In this document: positions 18,918 to 29,279 of the stretch, piece after piece
Numbering within the stretch: position 1 is the first letter of the stretch
How the letters are laid out: every line of letters starts with the position of its first letter
NCBI RefSeq assembly: GCF_000970855.1
Contig: NZ_KQ034046.1
Coordinates: 592,084-656,083, forward strand
Direction: 5' to 3'
Source: Lactobacillus helsingborgensis
GTDB lineage: Bacteria; Bacillota; Bacilli; Lactobacillales; Lactobacillaceae
DNA length: 64,000 bases
The notes under the pieces: generated by a model
Seen by the model: the letters and a program-made list of their open reading frames with translations, nothing else
Told to the model about the DNA's origin: nothing
The model's database searches: none
Translations under genes and position numbers: made by a program

Positions 18918-20072
18918 ATGTTTAAAATTATTGTTGAATTATTCTTTTTGGTGATTATCCAAGCAGCGATTACGCCTTTTATTAGAAGATTAGCTTTTGT
19001 ATTAGGTGCAGTTGACATTCCCAACAAAAGAAGGGTAAACAAAAAACCAATGCCGACTTTAGGCGGATTGGGTATTTTTGTGACTTTTAATATTGGTGCT
19101 TTTATTCTCTTACGTGATCAATTTCCCACACACGAGGCGTTCAGTATCCTTCTAGGTTCTAGCGTAATCGTTCTAACTGGTATAATCGACGATATCATGG
19201 AATTGAAGCCAAGACAAAAAATGCTGGGCATCTTTATTGGCGCCTTAGTCATTTATTTTCTTGCCGGCATCAAAATGAATGTTCTCAATCTGCCATTTTT
19301 AAATAAACAAATAAATTTAGGTTGGTGGAGTTTACCAATTACTATTTTTTGGATATTGGCCCTAACTAATGCAGTTGACCTCATTGACGGTCTTGATGGC
19401 CTGGCAGACGGCGTTTCAATGATTTCACTGATAACGATGGGAATTGTCGGCTATTTCTTCTTGCATACGGGGCAGCTCTATATTCCAATCGGTTGTTTTA
19501 TGCTGGCAGCCTGTTTACTTGGGTTTTTACCATATAACTTTCATCCGGCAAAAATATTTTTAGGTGACACTGGTGCACTATATATTGGGTTTATGATTGC
19601 GGTTTTTTCGCTTAAAGGTTTGAAAAACGTCACCTTTATCTCGTTATTAGTACCTGTCACTATTTTAGGCGTGCCGATCACAGATACTATTTACGCCATG
19701 ATACGCCGCAAATTAAATAATCGGCCCGTCTCCCAAGCAGATAAGCACCATTTACACCACCAATTAATGAAAATGGGTTTGACACACAGGCAAACTGTTT
19801 TAACCATTTACGCGTTGTCACTTATTTTTTCATTTATTTCCCTCTTATTCTTGCTGTCACCAATGTGGGGGATGTGGGTCCTAATTGCTGGTCTGGCTGT
19901 TGCTCTAGAATTTTTCGTGGAGTCAATTGGACTGCTGGGGGAAAAATATAAACCGCTGATGAATTTGACGCAAAAATTAATCAATTCCCGGAGTAAGAAA
20001 GACCCCACTGTGGAAGTTTGGCACCTTGGGCAAGATAAGCCTGAACAGTTAAAAAAGAAAAAGAAAGATTAA
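18918..20072 (+). CDS. tagO: Undecaprenyl-phosphate GlcNAc-1-phosphate transferase (TagO/WecA family)
   Basis: A 384-residue polytopic enzyme (about 11 helices) that starts wall teichoic acid and other surface glycan assembly by moving GlcNAc-1-phosphate to undecaprenyl phosphate. Signatures seen are IDDIMELKPRQK, the NAVDLIDGLDGLADG metal site near residue 155, FLGDTGALYIGF and the cytoplasmic DKHHLHHQLMKMG loop. A short Lys-rich tail ends the protein. It is followed by yvyE on the opposite strand, preserving the Bacillus tagO-yvyE neighbourhood. Confidence 0.95.
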   Translation: MFKIIVELFFLVIIQAAITPFIRRLAFVLGAVDIPNKRRVNKKPMPTLGGLGIFVTFNIGAFILLRDQFPTHEAFSILLGSSVIVLTGIIDDIMELKPRQKMLGIFIGALVIYFLAGIKMNVLNLPFLNKQINLGWWSLPITIFWILALTNAVDLIDGLDGLADGVSMISLITMGIVGYFFLHTGQLYIPIGCFMLAACLLGFLPYNFHPAKIFLGDTGALYIGFMIAVFSLKGLKNVTFISLLVPVTILGVPITDTIYAMIRRKLNNRPVSQADKHHLHHQLMKMGLTHRQTVLTIYALSLIFSFISLLFLLSPMWGMWVLIAGLAVALEFFVESIGLLGEKYKPLMNLTQKLINSRSKKDPTVEVWHLGQDKPEQLKKKKKD

Positions 20073-20081
20073 GTTTAAACG

Positions 20082-20110
20082 GATTCACAAATACTTGTGG
20101 GTCTTTTTTT
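20082..20110. terminator. Bidirectional terminator between tagO and yvyE
   Basis: The stem GATTCACAA/TTGTGGGTC is followed by T7, and its right arm abuts the yvyE stop codon. The left flank is less A-rich, so it is stronger for tagO. Confidence 0.75.
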
Positions 20111-20771
20111 ATTGGTCGTGATAATTGAAATTAGCAATGTCAATTTCGTTATACCTTTTGGGCACCAGTTCAAAATTTACTTTGCCAGCTAGCAGATTGT
20201 TTAAGTCATTTTTAAGCTGCTCTAATTTATTTTCATCAATAAAGAGCGTAATGGCTACCTTGACGCCATATTCTATTTGATCAATAAAAATTTGATTTTG
20301 ATTTAAATAGTACTGGATCTCATCAAAATTTTTATAATCCACCTTAAATTTAAGGCCTTGTTGCTGAACACGTTTAATCACGCCTATAGCTTCCGCAGCT
20401 TTTGTCACACTGTTGGAATAAGCGCGAATTAACCCTCCGGCTCCTAATTTAATTCCGCCAAAATACCGGGTAACAACAACGGTAACATTTTTAAGTTTCA
20501 TCAATTGCAATGCTTTTAATTCTGGTACGCCAGCTGTTCCTGAGGGCTCACCGTTGTCACTAGCTTTGACTTGATCATCATTAAGCCCGATTGTATAAGC
20601 AAAGGTATTATGAGTGGCATCACGGTATTTTTGCGAAATAGTAGCAATTGCCTGATCTGCTTCTTCAACCGTTTGCGTTCGAACTAGAGTGGCAATAAAG
20701 CGACTTTTCTTGATGATTATTTCATGTGTGCCGTTTTGTTTGATAGTTAAGTAATTTTGCTGTTCTTTCAA
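20109..20771 (-). CDS. yvyE: YigZ/YvyE family protein (IMPACT-like)
   Basis: A 220-residue protein of the UPF0029/IMPACT family. The N-terminal IMPACT domain carries KKSRFIATLV, the DNGEPSGTAGVPEL motif and VVVTRYFGGIKLGAGGLIRAYSN; a C-terminal DUF1949 ferredoxin-like domain follows. Eukaryotic IMPACT modulates GCN2, but the bacterial role is not established. The frame is open 31 codons further upstream, across the comFA RBS. The TTG at 20771 with AGGAG upstream is the start that fits family length. It is divergent from comFA. Confidence 0.9.
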   Translation of the reverse strand: MKEQQNYLTIKQNGTHEIIIKKSRFIATLVRTQTVEEADQAIATISQKYRDATHNTFAYTIGLNDDQVKASDNGEPSGTAGVPELKALQLMKLKNVTVVVTRYFGGIKLGAGGLIRAYSNSVTKAAEAIGVIKRVQQQGLKFKVDYKNFDEIQYYLNQNQIFIDQIEYGVKVAITLFIDENKLEQLKNDLNNLLAGKVNFELVPKRYNEIDIANFNYHDQ

Positions 20772-20816
20772 AAGATTTTTCTCCTTTTTTGCGTATTTAA
20801 TAATTGGAGGACAGAA

Positions 20817-22100
20817 ATGGAAAATATCTCTCACCTTGCTGGTCGTCAATGGCTTAGCAGTCAAATGGATTGTAGCATAAAGGAAGGCTTAACTAAAACT
20901 AGGGCAATCAAGCACGGTCACTGCTTACGTTGCGGGGCAAGGGTTTATGCCAAATTACCCAATGGCAAAAAGTATTGCAGGGCTTGTATTGGTTTAGGAA
21001 GAATAGTCGCAGATGATTTCTTAATACGCAATGAACAAACAATTAAGTTTCCTGCAAAAGAAAATGGGGGGTTGACTTGGAAAGGTAAGCTGACTAATTC
21101 ACAGACAAGAATAGCACGCAATTTAATTCGTAATTATATTGCTAAAAAAGATTCACTTGTTCATGCTGTAACTGGTGCCGGTAAGACAGAAATGTTATTT
21201 CCACTAGTAGCTTATAGTTTAAAAAACGGTGAAAGGTGCTGTATTGCCACTCCCCGCATTGACGTTGTTAGTGAACTCTATCCTCGTTTTAAAGCTGCTT
21301 TTGGTGAGATAAAAATTGGTAAGTATCACGGGCGGGAATATCAAGAGCCTGAAGCAGACCAATTAACACTTTGTACAACACACCAATTACTAAAATACTT
21401 TCATGCCTTTGATTTATTAATAATTGATGAGTCAGATTCTTTTCCTTACGTTAACAACTCTATGCTTCATTTTGCCGCCCAAAATGCCATTAAGCTTACT
21501 GGTAAAAGGGTATTTCTCACTGCTACGCCTACCGGTGATTTATTATCTTCTGTTAAAGCAGGAAAGATCCACCTTTTAAAATTAAAAAGACGCTTTCATG
21601 GTCAGCCCTTACCCGTACCAAGGGAAAAATTGTTTTTACGTCCTTTTTTGCGTGACCAAAAAATTAACTCCCGCCTGACAGCTGAGATTATTAAAGTCAT
21701 TCAAGCGGGTCACCCATTACTCCTTTTTGTTCCGAGAATTAATCAGATTGGGCCTTATATTGCCGCACTCAAAAAAATACCCGAGCTTGCTGAAATTAAA
21801 ATTGCCGGTGTACATGCAAATGACGCTGAAAGAATTGCCAAAGTCGACCAATTTAGAAGTGGGCAAATACAATTATTAGTTACTACTACAATTTTAGAAC
21901 GCGGGGTAACTTTTAATCATGTGTGGGTTATTGTTGTGCAGGCAGATGATAAAATTTATACTTCTTCAAGTTTAGTACAAATTGCGGGTAGAGTAGGACG
22001 CGCTAAAAATGATCCCGAGGGTCTAGTGCTGTTTTGTTATCAAAAATACACCTCTTGTATTCGCACTGCCATGAAGCAAATTCGCGGGATGAATCAATGA
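20817..22100 (+). CDS. comFA: ComFA, DNA-uptake ATPase/helicase
   Basis: A 427-residue cytosolic ATPase that helps pull transforming single-stranded DNA through the ComEC channel. An N-terminal four-cysteine zinc motif (CLRCGARV ... CRACIGLGR) precedes the helicase core. That core has Walker A AVTGAGKTEM near residue 125, the DESD version of the DEAD box and LTATPTG (motif III). The second RecA-like lobe has TTTILERGVTF and QIAGRVGR (motif VI). ATG 20817 follows GGAGG. The ComFC start overlaps its stop (ATGA). Confidence 0.94.
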   Translation: MENISHLAGRQWLSSQMDCSIKEGLTKTRAIKHGHCLRCGARVYAKLPNGKKYCRACIGLGRIVADDFLIRNEQTIKFPAKENGGLTWKGKLTNSQTRIARNLIRNYIAKKDSLVHAVTGAGKTEMLFPLVAYSLKNGERCCIATPRIDVVSELYPRFKAAFGEIKIGKYHGREYQEPEADQLTLCTTHQLLKYFHAFDLLIIDESDSFPYVNNSMLHFAAQNAIKLTGKRVFLTATPTGDLLSSVKAGKIHLLKLKRRFHGQPLPVPREKLFLRPFLRDQKINSRLTAEIIKVIQAGHPLLLFVPRINQIGPYIAALKKIPELAEIKIAGVHANDAERIAKVDQFRSGQIQLLVTTTILERGVTFNHVWVIVVQADDKIYTSSSLVQIAGRVGRAKNDPEGLVLFCYQKYTSCIRTAMKQIRGMNQ

Positions 22101-22786
22101 CCAAGTGCTTATTATGCGGGCGATATTATACTGCAAAATTATCATTTACCAGCCTGTTTTCTATTAGCAAATGTCAGGAGGGCGGCATTTGTCCGAACTG
22201 CCTGTCAAAGTTCGATCCAGTGCCTGCTCAGCATTGCCCTATTTGTTATGGCAAAGCAGAAAATAATGAATTGTGTCTAGATTGCAGAAACTGGCGCCAG
22301 CTTTATGGGAATGATTTGTTAAGCAATCAGTCTTTATATTTATATAACGCGGCTTTTCATGACCTAATGGTGAATTATAAACGATATGGTGACTATTATT
22401 TGTCTTATGTTTTGCAAACTCTCTGTTCAAATCAACTGAATAAAATAAAAGCTGACCTTTATATTCCTATTCCTACTTCTTCTGAACATATTGCTAAAAG
22501 ACAATTTGATACCATCAGTGCTATTTACGATAATCTGGTTCCGCTGACGCATATGCTGAGTAAGATCTCCGGATTTGGAGCTCAAGGAGAAAAAAATCGT
22601 CTGGAAAGATTAGCAAGTAAACAAACTTTTTTTGTTAAGGAAAACTTTAAAGTTGATAGGAAAAGTTACCGGGTTCTTTTATTAGATGATATCTATACTA
22701 CAGGCAGAACACTTTACCACGCGCGTGACGCTTTGAAAAAAGTTCTGCCCAATGCAAAAATTAGTAGTTTTACCTTATGCAGATAG
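22097..22786 (+). CDS. comFC: ComFC, phosphoribosyltransferase-fold competence protein
   Basis: A 229-residue ComF-family protein required for efficient transformation and partner of ComFA. The N-terminus has paired CxxC zinc motifs (CLLCGRYY, CPNCL, CPICYG, CLDCRNW). The C-terminus has the PRPP-binding signature VLLLDDIYTTGRT. It is translationally coupled to comFA by an ATGA overlap. Whether it binds a nucleotide sugar or DNA in vivo cannot be told from sequence. Confidence 0.93.
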   Translation: MTKCLLCGRYYTAKLSFTSLFSISKCQEGGICPNCLSKFDPVPAQHCPICYGKAENNELCLDCRNWRQLYGNDLLSNQSLYLYNAAFHDLMVNYKRYGDYYLSYVLQTLCSNQLNKIKADLYIPIPTSSEHIAKRQFDTISAIYDNLVPLTHMLSKISGFGAQGEKNRLERLASKQTFFVKENFKVDRKSYRVLLLDDIYTTGRTLYHARDALKKVLPNAKISSFTLCR

Positions 22787-22793
22787 AATAAAA

Positions 22794-22823
22794 TTGTTCA
22801 GCGCTTTCATGTTTTGTTATAAT
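22794..22823 (+). promoter_or_regulatory. hpf promoter
   Basis: TTGTTC and TATAAT are spaced by 18 bases. A second TATAAT 11 bases downstream could serve as an alternative -10. Confidence 0.55.
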
Positions 22824-22879
22824 TTTGCTATAATAAAGGTAACATAAGACTGCATAAGCAGTTGAAAGGAGAATCTCAA

Positions 22880-23428
22880 ATGTTAAAGTATAATGTTCGT
22901 GGTGAAAATATTGAGGTAACTGATGCTTTAAGAAGTTATGTTGAAAAGCGCCTTAAGAAATTGGAAAAATATTTCGATTTAAATCAGGATATGATTGCCC
23001 ATGTAAATTTGAAGGTTTATCGTGATCATAAGGCTAAAGTTGAGGTTACCATACCACTACCATACTTAGTATTGAGAGCTGAAGAAACAACTGACGATAT
23101 GTACCGGAGCATTGACTTTGTTTCTGAAAAATTAGAAAGACAAATCAGAAAGTACAAGACCCGTGTAAATCGTAAGAGTCGTGAAAAAGGTTTTAATGAT
23201 TTCTTCGTTGAGAGCGCTGAAGAAAGTTCAAAAGATAAAGAGAATAACGAATTTACAATTGTACGTAATAAGCAAATAGGTTTAAAACCTATGAGCCCAG
23301 AAGAAGCTATTTTACAAATGAACATGCTTGAGCATGATTTCTTTGTTTTCCAAGATGGTGAAACTAACGGCACCAGTGTGGTTTATCGCAGAAATGATGG
23401 TCGTTACGGTTTGATTGAAACAAAATAA
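22880..23428 (+). CDS. hpf: Long ribosome hibernation-promoting factor HPF
   Basis: A 182-residue long-form HPF/YvyD that dimerises 70S ribosomes into inactive 100S particles in stationary phase. The N-terminal HPF domain (YNVRGENIEVTDALRSYVEKRLKKLEKYF) is followed by a linker and the C-terminal dimerisation domain containing PMSPEEAILQMNMLEHDFFVFQ. AAAGGAG precedes ATG 22880. Its place between comFC and secA is conserved in Bacillus and lactobacilli. Confidence 0.95.
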   Translation: MLKYNVRGENIEVTDALRSYVEKRLKKLEKYFDLNQDMIAHVNLKVYRDHKAKVEVTIPLPYLVLRAEETTDDMYRSIDFVSEKLERQIRKYKTRVNRKSREKGFNDFFVESAEESSKDKENNEFTIVRNKQIGLKPMSPEEAILQMNMLEHDFFVFQDGETNGTSVVYRRNDGRYGLIETK

Positions 23429-23449
23429 AAATAATATAATTCAAGCAAG

Positions 23450-23480
23450 GGCCCCGCATTTAGTGTGAGGTCTTTGTTTT
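23450..23480 (+). terminator. Probable terminator after hpf
   Basis: GGCCCCGCA can pair with TGTGAGGTC with one mismatch, and a T-rich stretch follows. The stem is imperfect. Confidence 0.6.
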
Positions 23481-23559
23481 GTTTATTTTTAATTTAGCGC
23501 TAATCATGGTAAAATTATCTTGTGTTTTTATACTTTAACTACATATAAGGATCGATTAA

Positions 23560-25959
23560 ATGGTAAACATTTTAAAGAAACTATACAATAACGATAAAAG
23601 AGAACTGAAAAAATTTGAAAAAATTGCTAGTAAAGTGGAAAGTCATGCTGAAGAGTATGGCAAACTTTCAGATGAGGAATTACAGGCAAAAACACCTGAA
23701 TTTCGTGACCGTTTGCAAAACGGTGAAAGCCTAGATTCACTTTTGCCAGAGGCTTTTGCAGTTGCTCGAGAAGGTGCTAAACGAGTATTAGGGTTATATC
23801 CTTTTCACGTTCAAGTGCTAGGTGGTATTGCCTTACACTATGGTAACATTGCCGAAATGATGACCGGTGAAGGTAAGACGTTAACTGCGACTATGCCTGT
23901 GTATTTAAATGCCTTAACTGGCAAGGGCGTTCATGTTGTTACCGTCAACGAATACTTGTCGAGTCGTGATGCTGAGGAAATGGGTCAACTATATAAGTGG
24001 CTCGGTTTAACTGTTGGTCTTAACTTGAATGCCATGTCACCTGATGAAAAAAGAGAAGCCTACAGCTGTGATGTAACTTATTCCACCAACTCTGAACTCG
24101 GCTTTGATTATTTGCGTGACAATATGGTTGTTTACAAAGAGCAAATGGTTCAACGTGAACTTAACTATGCTATCATCGATGAGGTTGACTCAATTTTGAT
24201 TGATGAAGCCAGAACGCCATTAATTATTTCAGGTGAAGCTGAACAGGCAAACGGTGATTACATCCGTGCTGATCGTTTTGTTAAAACTCTTAAAGAAGAT
24301 AAGAGTGACGATGATGCAGATGATGATAAAGATTATGGTGACTATAAAATTGACTGGCCGACTAAAACCATTTCTTTAACTAGGACAGGTATTCAAAAAG
24401 CCTGTGACCATTTCGGCCTTAAAAATCTTTACGATGTTGAAAATCAAAAATTGGTTCACCATATTGATCAAGCTTTGCGCGCAAATTATATTATGCTCAA
24501 AGATATTGATTATGTGGTCCAAGATGGCGAAGTCTTAATCGTTGATTCTTTCACTGGGCGTGTTATGCAGGGTCGGCGTTATTCTGACGGATTGCACCAG
24601 GCTATTGAAGCTAAAGAAGGCGTAAAAATTCAGGAAGAATCTAAGACGCAAGCCACAATTACTTACCAGAATTTCTTTAGAATGTACAAAAAGCTGGCGG
24701 GAATGACCGGTACTGCTAAAACTGAAGAAGAAGAATTTCGTGAAATTTACAATATGCAGGTAATTACTATCCCAACTAACCGTCCACTAATTAGAAAGGA
24801 TAATCCTGATATTCTTTACCCGACTTTGTCATCGAAATTTGCGGCAGTCGTTAATGAAATTAAGGAACGTCATAGTAATGGTCAACCAGTTCTAGTTGGT
24901 ACCGTTGCGGTTGAAAGCTCTGAAAGACTAAGTAAATTGCTGGACAAAGAAGGAATTCCACACGCTGTTTTAAATGCTAAAAATCACGCTAAAGAAGCTC
25001 AAATTATTATGAATGCGGGACAACGTGGTGCGGTTACTATTGCCACCAACATGGCTGGTCGTGGTACTGACATCAAATTGGGGCCTGGTGTCAAAGAATT
25101 AGGCGGACTTTCAGTTATTGGTACTGAGCGTCATGAATCACGTAGAATTGATAATCAATTGCGTGGTCGATCTGGTCGTCAGGGTGATCCCGGTGTTACA
25201 CGTTTTTACCTTTCACTTGAAGATGATCTGATGAAACGTTTCGGTGGCGACAGAGTTAAAGACTTCCTTGACCGTTTGTCTGATAACGATGATGATAAGG
25301 TAATCGAGAGCCGCTTAATTACAAGGCAAGTTGAATCAGCGCAAAAACGGGTTGAAGGAAATAACTATGATACTCGTAAACAAACACTGCAATACGATGA
25401 TGTTATGCGTATTCAACGTGAAATTATTTACGGTGAACGGATGCAGGTTATTGGAGAAGAGAAGTCTCTTAAAGATGTACTAATTCCGATGATCCGCCGC
25501 ACTATCAATAGCCAAGTGGATATGTTTACACAGGGCGATCGCAGTAAATGGCGACTTGATTCCTTACGGGACTTCATCTCATCCAGTTTGACCAATGAAG
25601 AAGAAACTGATGCAATTGACTTCAAGACAATAACGGTTCCTGATTTGAAGCAGAAACTGTATGATATCGTTGAAGCAAATTATGAAGAAAAAGAAGAAAT
25701 TTTAGCTGATCCTTCAGACATGCTTGAGTTTGAAAAAGTAGTTATTTTACGAGTCGTAGACGACCGCTGGACTGATCATATAGATGCTATGGATCAATTG
25801 CGCCAATCAATTAGTTTACGGGGATATGGTCAGTTGAATCCACTGGTTGAATATCAAGATTCAGGCTACAACATGTTTGAAGAAATGATTTCAAATATTG
25901 AGTTTGACGTAACTCGCTTATTTATGAAAGCTGAAATTAGACAAAATCTTAGTCGTTAA
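23560..25959 (+). CDS. secA: Preprotein translocase ATPase SecA
   Basis: A 799-residue motor of the Sec export pathway. It has Walker [10 protein letters not shown] near residue 107, [19 protein letters not shown] (DEAD motif), the preprotein cross-linking domain, [14 protein letters not shown] and [13 protein letters not shown] (motif VI), and the helical scaffold. The C-terminus ends at RQNLSR without the Cys-rich zinc-binding tail seen in E. coli and B. subtilis SecA, giving a shortened SecB-independent form. It lies directly before prfB, as in Bacillus. Confidence 0.98.
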   Translation: MVNILKKLYNNDKRELKKFEKIASKVESHAEEYGKLSDEELQAKTPEFRDRLQNGESLDSLLPEAFAVAREGAKRVLGLYPFHVQVLGGIALHYGNIAEMMTGEGKTLTATMPVYLNALTGKGVHVVTVNEYLSSRDAEEMGQLYKWLGLTVGLNLNAMSPDEKREAYSCDVTYSTNSELGFDYLRDNMVVYKEQMVQRELNYAIIDEVDSILIDEARTPLIISGEAEQANGDYIRADRFVKTLKEDKSDDDADDDKDYGDYKIDWPTKTISLTRTGIQKACDHFGLKNLYDVENQKLVHHIDQALRANYIMLKDIDYVVQDGEVLIVDSFTGRVMQGRRYSDGLHQAIEAKEGVKIQEESKTQATITYQNFFRMYKKLAGMTGTAKTEEEEFREIYNMQVITIPTNRPLIRKDNPDILYPTLSSKFAAVVNEIKERHSNGQPVLVGTVAVESSERLSKLLDKEGIPHAVLNAKNHAKEAQIIMNAGQRGAVTIATNMAGRGTDIKLGPGVKELGGLSVIGTERHESRRIDNQLRGRSGRQGDPGVTRFYLSLEDDLMKRFGGDRVKDFLDRLSDNDDDKVIESRLITRQVESAQKRVEGNNYDTRKQTLQYDDVMRIQREIIYGERMQVIGEEKSLKDVLIPMIRRTINSQVDMFTQGDRSKWRLDSLRDFISSSLTNEEETDAIDFKTITVPDLKQKLYDIVEANYEEKEEILADPSDMLEFEKVVILRVVDDRWTDHIDAMDQLRQSISLRGYGQLNPLVEYQDSGYNMFEEMISNIEFDVTRLFMKAEIRQNLSR

Positions 25960-25972
25960 TAATTAAGATGGA

Positions 25973-25999
25973 AGAGAAAGCAGCTGCTTTCTCTTTTTT
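25973..25999 (+). terminator. Terminator after secA
   Basis: A perfect palindrome AGAGAAAGCAGCTGCTTTCTCT ends in T6, 14 bases after the secA stop. Confidence 0.85.
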
Positions 26000-26036
26000 A
26001 CTGAAAATTTATGGGATAAAGGAGTTCATGCAACTA

Positions 26037-27153
26037 ATGGAATTAAGCGAAATTCAAAATGATTTAGATAATTTAAAAAAGCGATTAGATCGCTTTAGGG
26101 GGTCTCTTTGACTTAGATTCTATTAATGAAAATATCATTGTAAATGAAAATAAAATGCAGGAACCATCGTTTTGGGATGATCAAGAAAAAGCGCAAAGTT
26201 TAATTAGCGCAACCAATTTATTAAAGGAAAAACGCGATTCTTTTATTAAATTGCAGACTGACTATCAAAATGAAATAACAGCAGTTGAATTACTGCGAGA
26301 AGAACCAGATAAAGATTTGCAAGATGAAGTAGAAACTGATTTGCAAAAATTACAATCTGAATTTCACAATTACGAATTAGATTTGCTCTTGTCGGGCAAG
26401 TATGATAGTCATAATGCCTTGATCGAAATTCACCCAGGTGCTGGTGGCACTGAAGCGATGGACTGGGGACAAATGCTGTTAAGAATGTATCAGCGCTATG
26501 CGGATATTTGCGGTTTTAAGTTTGAAATAAATAATTATGAACCTGGCGAAGAAGCAGGCCTTAAAAGCGTCAGCGCTAAAGTTAGTGGTAAGAATGCGTA
26601 TGGCTTAATGAAGTCTGAAAACGGTGTTCACCGCTTAGTAAGAATTTCACCATTTGATTCTGCTAAAAGAAGGCACACATCCTTTGCATCGGTAGAAGTT
26701 ATTCCAGAAATTGATGATAGTATTAAAGTTGATATTAATCCCAAGGATTTACGGATTGATGTTTACCGTTCTAGTGGTGCTGGTGGCCAGCACATTAACA
26801 AGACTTCAAGTGCTGTAAGAATTACCCACTTGCCCACAGGCTTTGTGACCACATCACAAGCTCAGCGCTCACAACTGCAGAACCGTGAAACTGCCATGAA
26901 TGAACTGAGAGCAAAGCTGTTTCACTTGGAAGAAGAAAAAAAGCGTCAGCATAAGCAGGCGCTTAAAGGTGATCAAAAAGAAATTGGTTGGGGCTCCCAA
27001 ATTCGTTCTTATGTTTTTCATCCTTACAATTTGGTTAAAGATTTACGTACAGGCTATGAAACCTCAGATACAAGTGGTGTAATGGATGGCAAGCTGCAAC
27101 CATTTGTTTATTCATATTTGCAATGGCTTCTGAGCCAGGAGAATCCAGAGTAG
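26037..27153 (+). CDS. prfB: Peptide chain release factor 2, expressed by programmed +1 frameshift
   Basis: RF2 releases peptides at UGA and UAA. The first 24 codons (MELSEIQNDL...) end at an in-frame TGA at 26109-26111. Reading resumes in the +1 frame at GAC (26110), giving about 371 residues in total, normal for RF2. The downstream part has SPFDSAKRRHTSFASV (stop-codon recognition) and GAGGQHINKTSS (GGQ catalytic loop). ATG 26037 fits the family start; AAGGAG at 26019-26024 is 12 bases away, and the earlier ATG 26028 is too close. A gene finder that ignores the shift would call only 26155-27153. Confidence 0.95.
26097..26112 (+). promoter_or_regulatory. prfB autoregulatory +1 frameshift site
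   Basis: AGGGGG acts as an internal Shine-Dalgarno, followed by TCT and the slippery CTT-TGA-C. This is the classical RF2 recoding signal: low RF2 slows termination at TGA and favours the shift. Confidence 0.95.
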
Positions 27154-27161
27154 GTGATTAA

Positions 27162-27434
27162 ATGAGTTTTTGGGGAATTGTTGGTTTAGTTTTTCTAGCT
27201 GTGGTGATTTTAAGTTTTATTTTCGCACTATTTCACATGTTCTTTATGATATTGCCGGCAGCTTTAGTAATTATCGGTATCATTTGGTTGATCAATCATT
27301 TTACTAAAAAAGATGATGACAATATGAGTGCTAATTCTAATTTTGATCAATGGCATAATTGGGGTGAAAATAAAGAACCCCGACCAAAACGTAAAAAAGT
27401 ACGGGATGCTAAAACTAAAGATGTCGACAAGTAA
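27162..27434 (+). CDS. Small hypothetical membrane protein
   Basis: A 90-residue protein with two adjacent hydrophobic helices (about residues 5-24 and 27-46) and a highly charged, Lys-rich C-terminal tail ending in RKKVRDAKTKDVDK. No domain is recognised. It starts nine bases after prfB with a GTGATTAA-type weak leader and ends 18 bases before hprK, so it is probably co-transcribed with both. Orientation would place the basic tail in the cytoplasm. Function unknown. Confidence 0.72.
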   Translation: MSFWGIVGLVFLAVVILSFIFALFHMFFMILPAALVIIGIIWLINHFTKKDDDNMSANSNFDQWHNWGENKEPRPKRKKVRDAKTKDVDK

Positions 27435-27452
27435 AAAAAGGGGCATTTTAAG

Positions 27453-28415
27453 ATGACAAACGCAGTTAAACTAAAAAATCTAATTCGTGATAATAAAATT
27501 GTCCACGTTGTGCAAGGAAAACAATATATTCAAGATAAAGAAATTGTAGTATCTGATATTTATAGACCCGGATTAGAGTTGACAGGCTACTTTGATTTTT
27601 ATCCGCGCCAGCGTATTCAGTTACTTGGAAGAACTGAAATTTCTTATGCCGCCAGATTAGATCATGATAGTTTGGTCCAAGTGTTTAATAAACTTTGCAC
27701 ACCCGAGACACCGTGTTTCTTTGTTTCCCGTTCATTGCGAGTACCACCAGAATTGGCGCAAGCTGCTGAAGAAGCTAAAATTCCTATCTTGTCTTCACCT
27801 GAGTCAACTACTTATGTTTCCAGTATTTTGACTGAATATTTAAGAGAAAGACTGGCTGTGCGCGATACAATTCATGGGGTTTTAATTGAAGTTAAAGGCA
27901 TGGGCGTCCTGTTAACAGGTGATTCCGGTGTGGGTAAGTCTGAAACGGCATTGGGCTTGATACATCGTGGTCACCGCTTAATTGCCGATGACCGCGTTGA
28001 TGTCTACCAAAAAGACGTTGAAACAGTCATGGGTGAAGCGCCGGCAATATTAAAGCATTTAATGGAAATTCGCGGTATTGGGATCATTGATGTTATGGAT
28101 TTGTTCGGAGTTGGTGCGGTTAAAAACCGTGAAAGTATCCAGCTGGTGATCAAACTAGTTAATTGGGACAATCAAGCAAATTATGACCGTTTAGGTTTTG
28201 AGGAAAGTAAACGTGATATTTGCAACGTTGAAGTACCTCAAATTACAATCCCTGTAAAAGTCGGTCGCAACATGGAAGATATTATTGAAATCGCCACAAT
28301 GAATTTTCGGGCAAAAAGAAGTGGTTACAACGCGACTAGGACATTTGACAACAATTTAACCAAATTAATTAAGAAAAATTCTAAAAACGATTCAAAAAAG
28401 GAAAGTAATAAATGA
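27453..28415 (+). CDS. hprK: HPr kinase/phosphorylase
   Basis: A 320-residue bifunctional enzyme that phosphorylates and dephosphorylates HPr at Ser46, controlling CcpA-mediated catabolite repression and PTS flux. The N-terminal domain is followed by Walker [10 protein letters not shown] near residue 155 and the signature [20 protein letters not shown]. The C-terminal tail is Asn/Lys/Ser-rich. It is coupled to lgt by an ATGA overlap, an arrangement typical of Firmicutes. It fits the candidate cre site seen before the dga operon. Confidence 0.97.
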   Translation: MTNAVKLKNLIRDNKIVHVVQGKQYIQDKEIVVSDIYRPGLELTGYFDFYPRQRIQLLGRTEISYAARLDHDSLVQVFNKLCTPETPCFFVSRSLRVPPELAQAAEEAKIPILSSPESTTYVSSILTEYLRERLAVRDTIHGVLIEVKGMGVLLTGDSGVGKSETALGLIHRGHRLIADDRVDVYQKDVETVMGEAPAILKHLMEIRGIGIIDVMDLFGVGAVKNRESIQLVIKLVNWDNQANYDRLGFEESKRDICNVEVPQITIPVKVGRNMEDIIEIATMNFRAKRSGYNATRTFDNNLTKLIKKNSKNDSKKESNK

Positions 28416-29248
28416 CATTGACAATCAATCCCGTAGCTTTTAACCTAGGAAATTTAAGTGTCAAATGGTATGGCGTCATTATGGCGCTGGCTATTATTTT
28501 AGCCGTGTCAATGGCAATTATTGAAGGACGAAAAAGGCAGATCGAAAGTGACGATTTTGTCGATTTGCTCTTGTGGGCTGTCCCCTTGGGCTATGTTGGT
28601 GCACGAATTTATTATGTTATTTTTGAATGGCAATATTATGCGCAGCATCCAGACCAAATAATTGCTATTTGGAATGGGGGCATTGCGATCTATGGCGGTT
28701 TACTTGCCGGCTTAGTAGTTCTATTAATTTTTTGCTACAAAAAGATGCTGCCGCCATTTTTGATGCTTGATATTCTTACTCCGGGAGTAATGGCTGCCCA
28801 AATTTTGGGTCGTTGGGGTAATTTTATCAATCAGGAAGCCCACGGCGGTCCTACAACTTTGGGTTTTCTCCAAAGTTTACATTTACCGAATTTTATTATT
28901 AGTCAAATGAAAATTAATGGGATCTATTACCAGCCAACCTTTTTATATGAATCATTTTTTAACTTAATTGGTTTAATATTAATTTTGGTTCTGAGGCATA
29001 AAAAGCATTTGTTTAAACAAGGTGAAATTTTTATGCTTTATCTAGCTTGGTATTCCGTTGTTCGTTTCTTTGTAGAAGGTATGAGAACGGATAGTTTGTA
29101 TCTTTGGGGATCAATCAGAGTTTCACAGCTCCTTAGCTTGATACTGCTGGTGATTGTCATCGGATTGTTTATTTATCGCAGAAAAGTTGTTAAACCCAAA
29201 TGGTATCTTGATGGCAGTGGCCTAAAATATCCCTATAATCGAGATTAA
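28412..29248 (+). CDS. lgt: Prolipoprotein diacylglyceryl transferase
   Basis: A 278-residue membrane enzyme that attaches diacylglycerol from phosphatidylglycerol to the lipobox Cys of prolipoproteins, such as the OpuCC homologue in this window. About seven helices are seen. The Lgt signature [15 protein letters not shown] lies near residue 135, and [15 protein letters not shown] near residue 215. It overlaps hprK by four bases. Confidence 0.96.
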   Translation: MTLTINPVAFNLGNLSVKWYGVIMALAIILAVSMAIIEGRKRQIESDDFVDLLLWAVPLGYVGARIYYVIFEWQYYAQHPDQIIAIWNGGIAIYGGLLAGLVVLLIFCYKKMLPPFLMLDILTPGVMAAQILGRWGNFINQEAHGGPTTLGFLQSLHLPNFIISQMKINGIYYQPTFLYESFFNLIGLILILVLRHKKHLFKQGEIFMLYLAWYSVVRFFVEGMRTDSLYLWGSIRVSQLLSLILLVIVIGLFIYRRKVVKPKWYLDGSGLKYPYNRD

Positions 29249-29279
29249 ATATTAGTATTAGTTGAAAGAGAGTTAACGA

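Noticed and set aside
20772..20816. Competence (ComX) box before comFA
   Set aside because: The 45-base gap has GCGTATTTAATAA but no TACGAATA-type box, so no competence-specific promoter is claimed.
20772..20864. 31-codon N-terminal extension of yvyE
   Set aside because: It overlaps the comFA start region on the other strand; the TTG at 20771 has AGGAG at the right distance and fits the family N-terminus.
22795..22810. cre-like word in the hpf promoter
   Set aside because: The TG is displaced by one base, leaving two mismatches at conserved positions.
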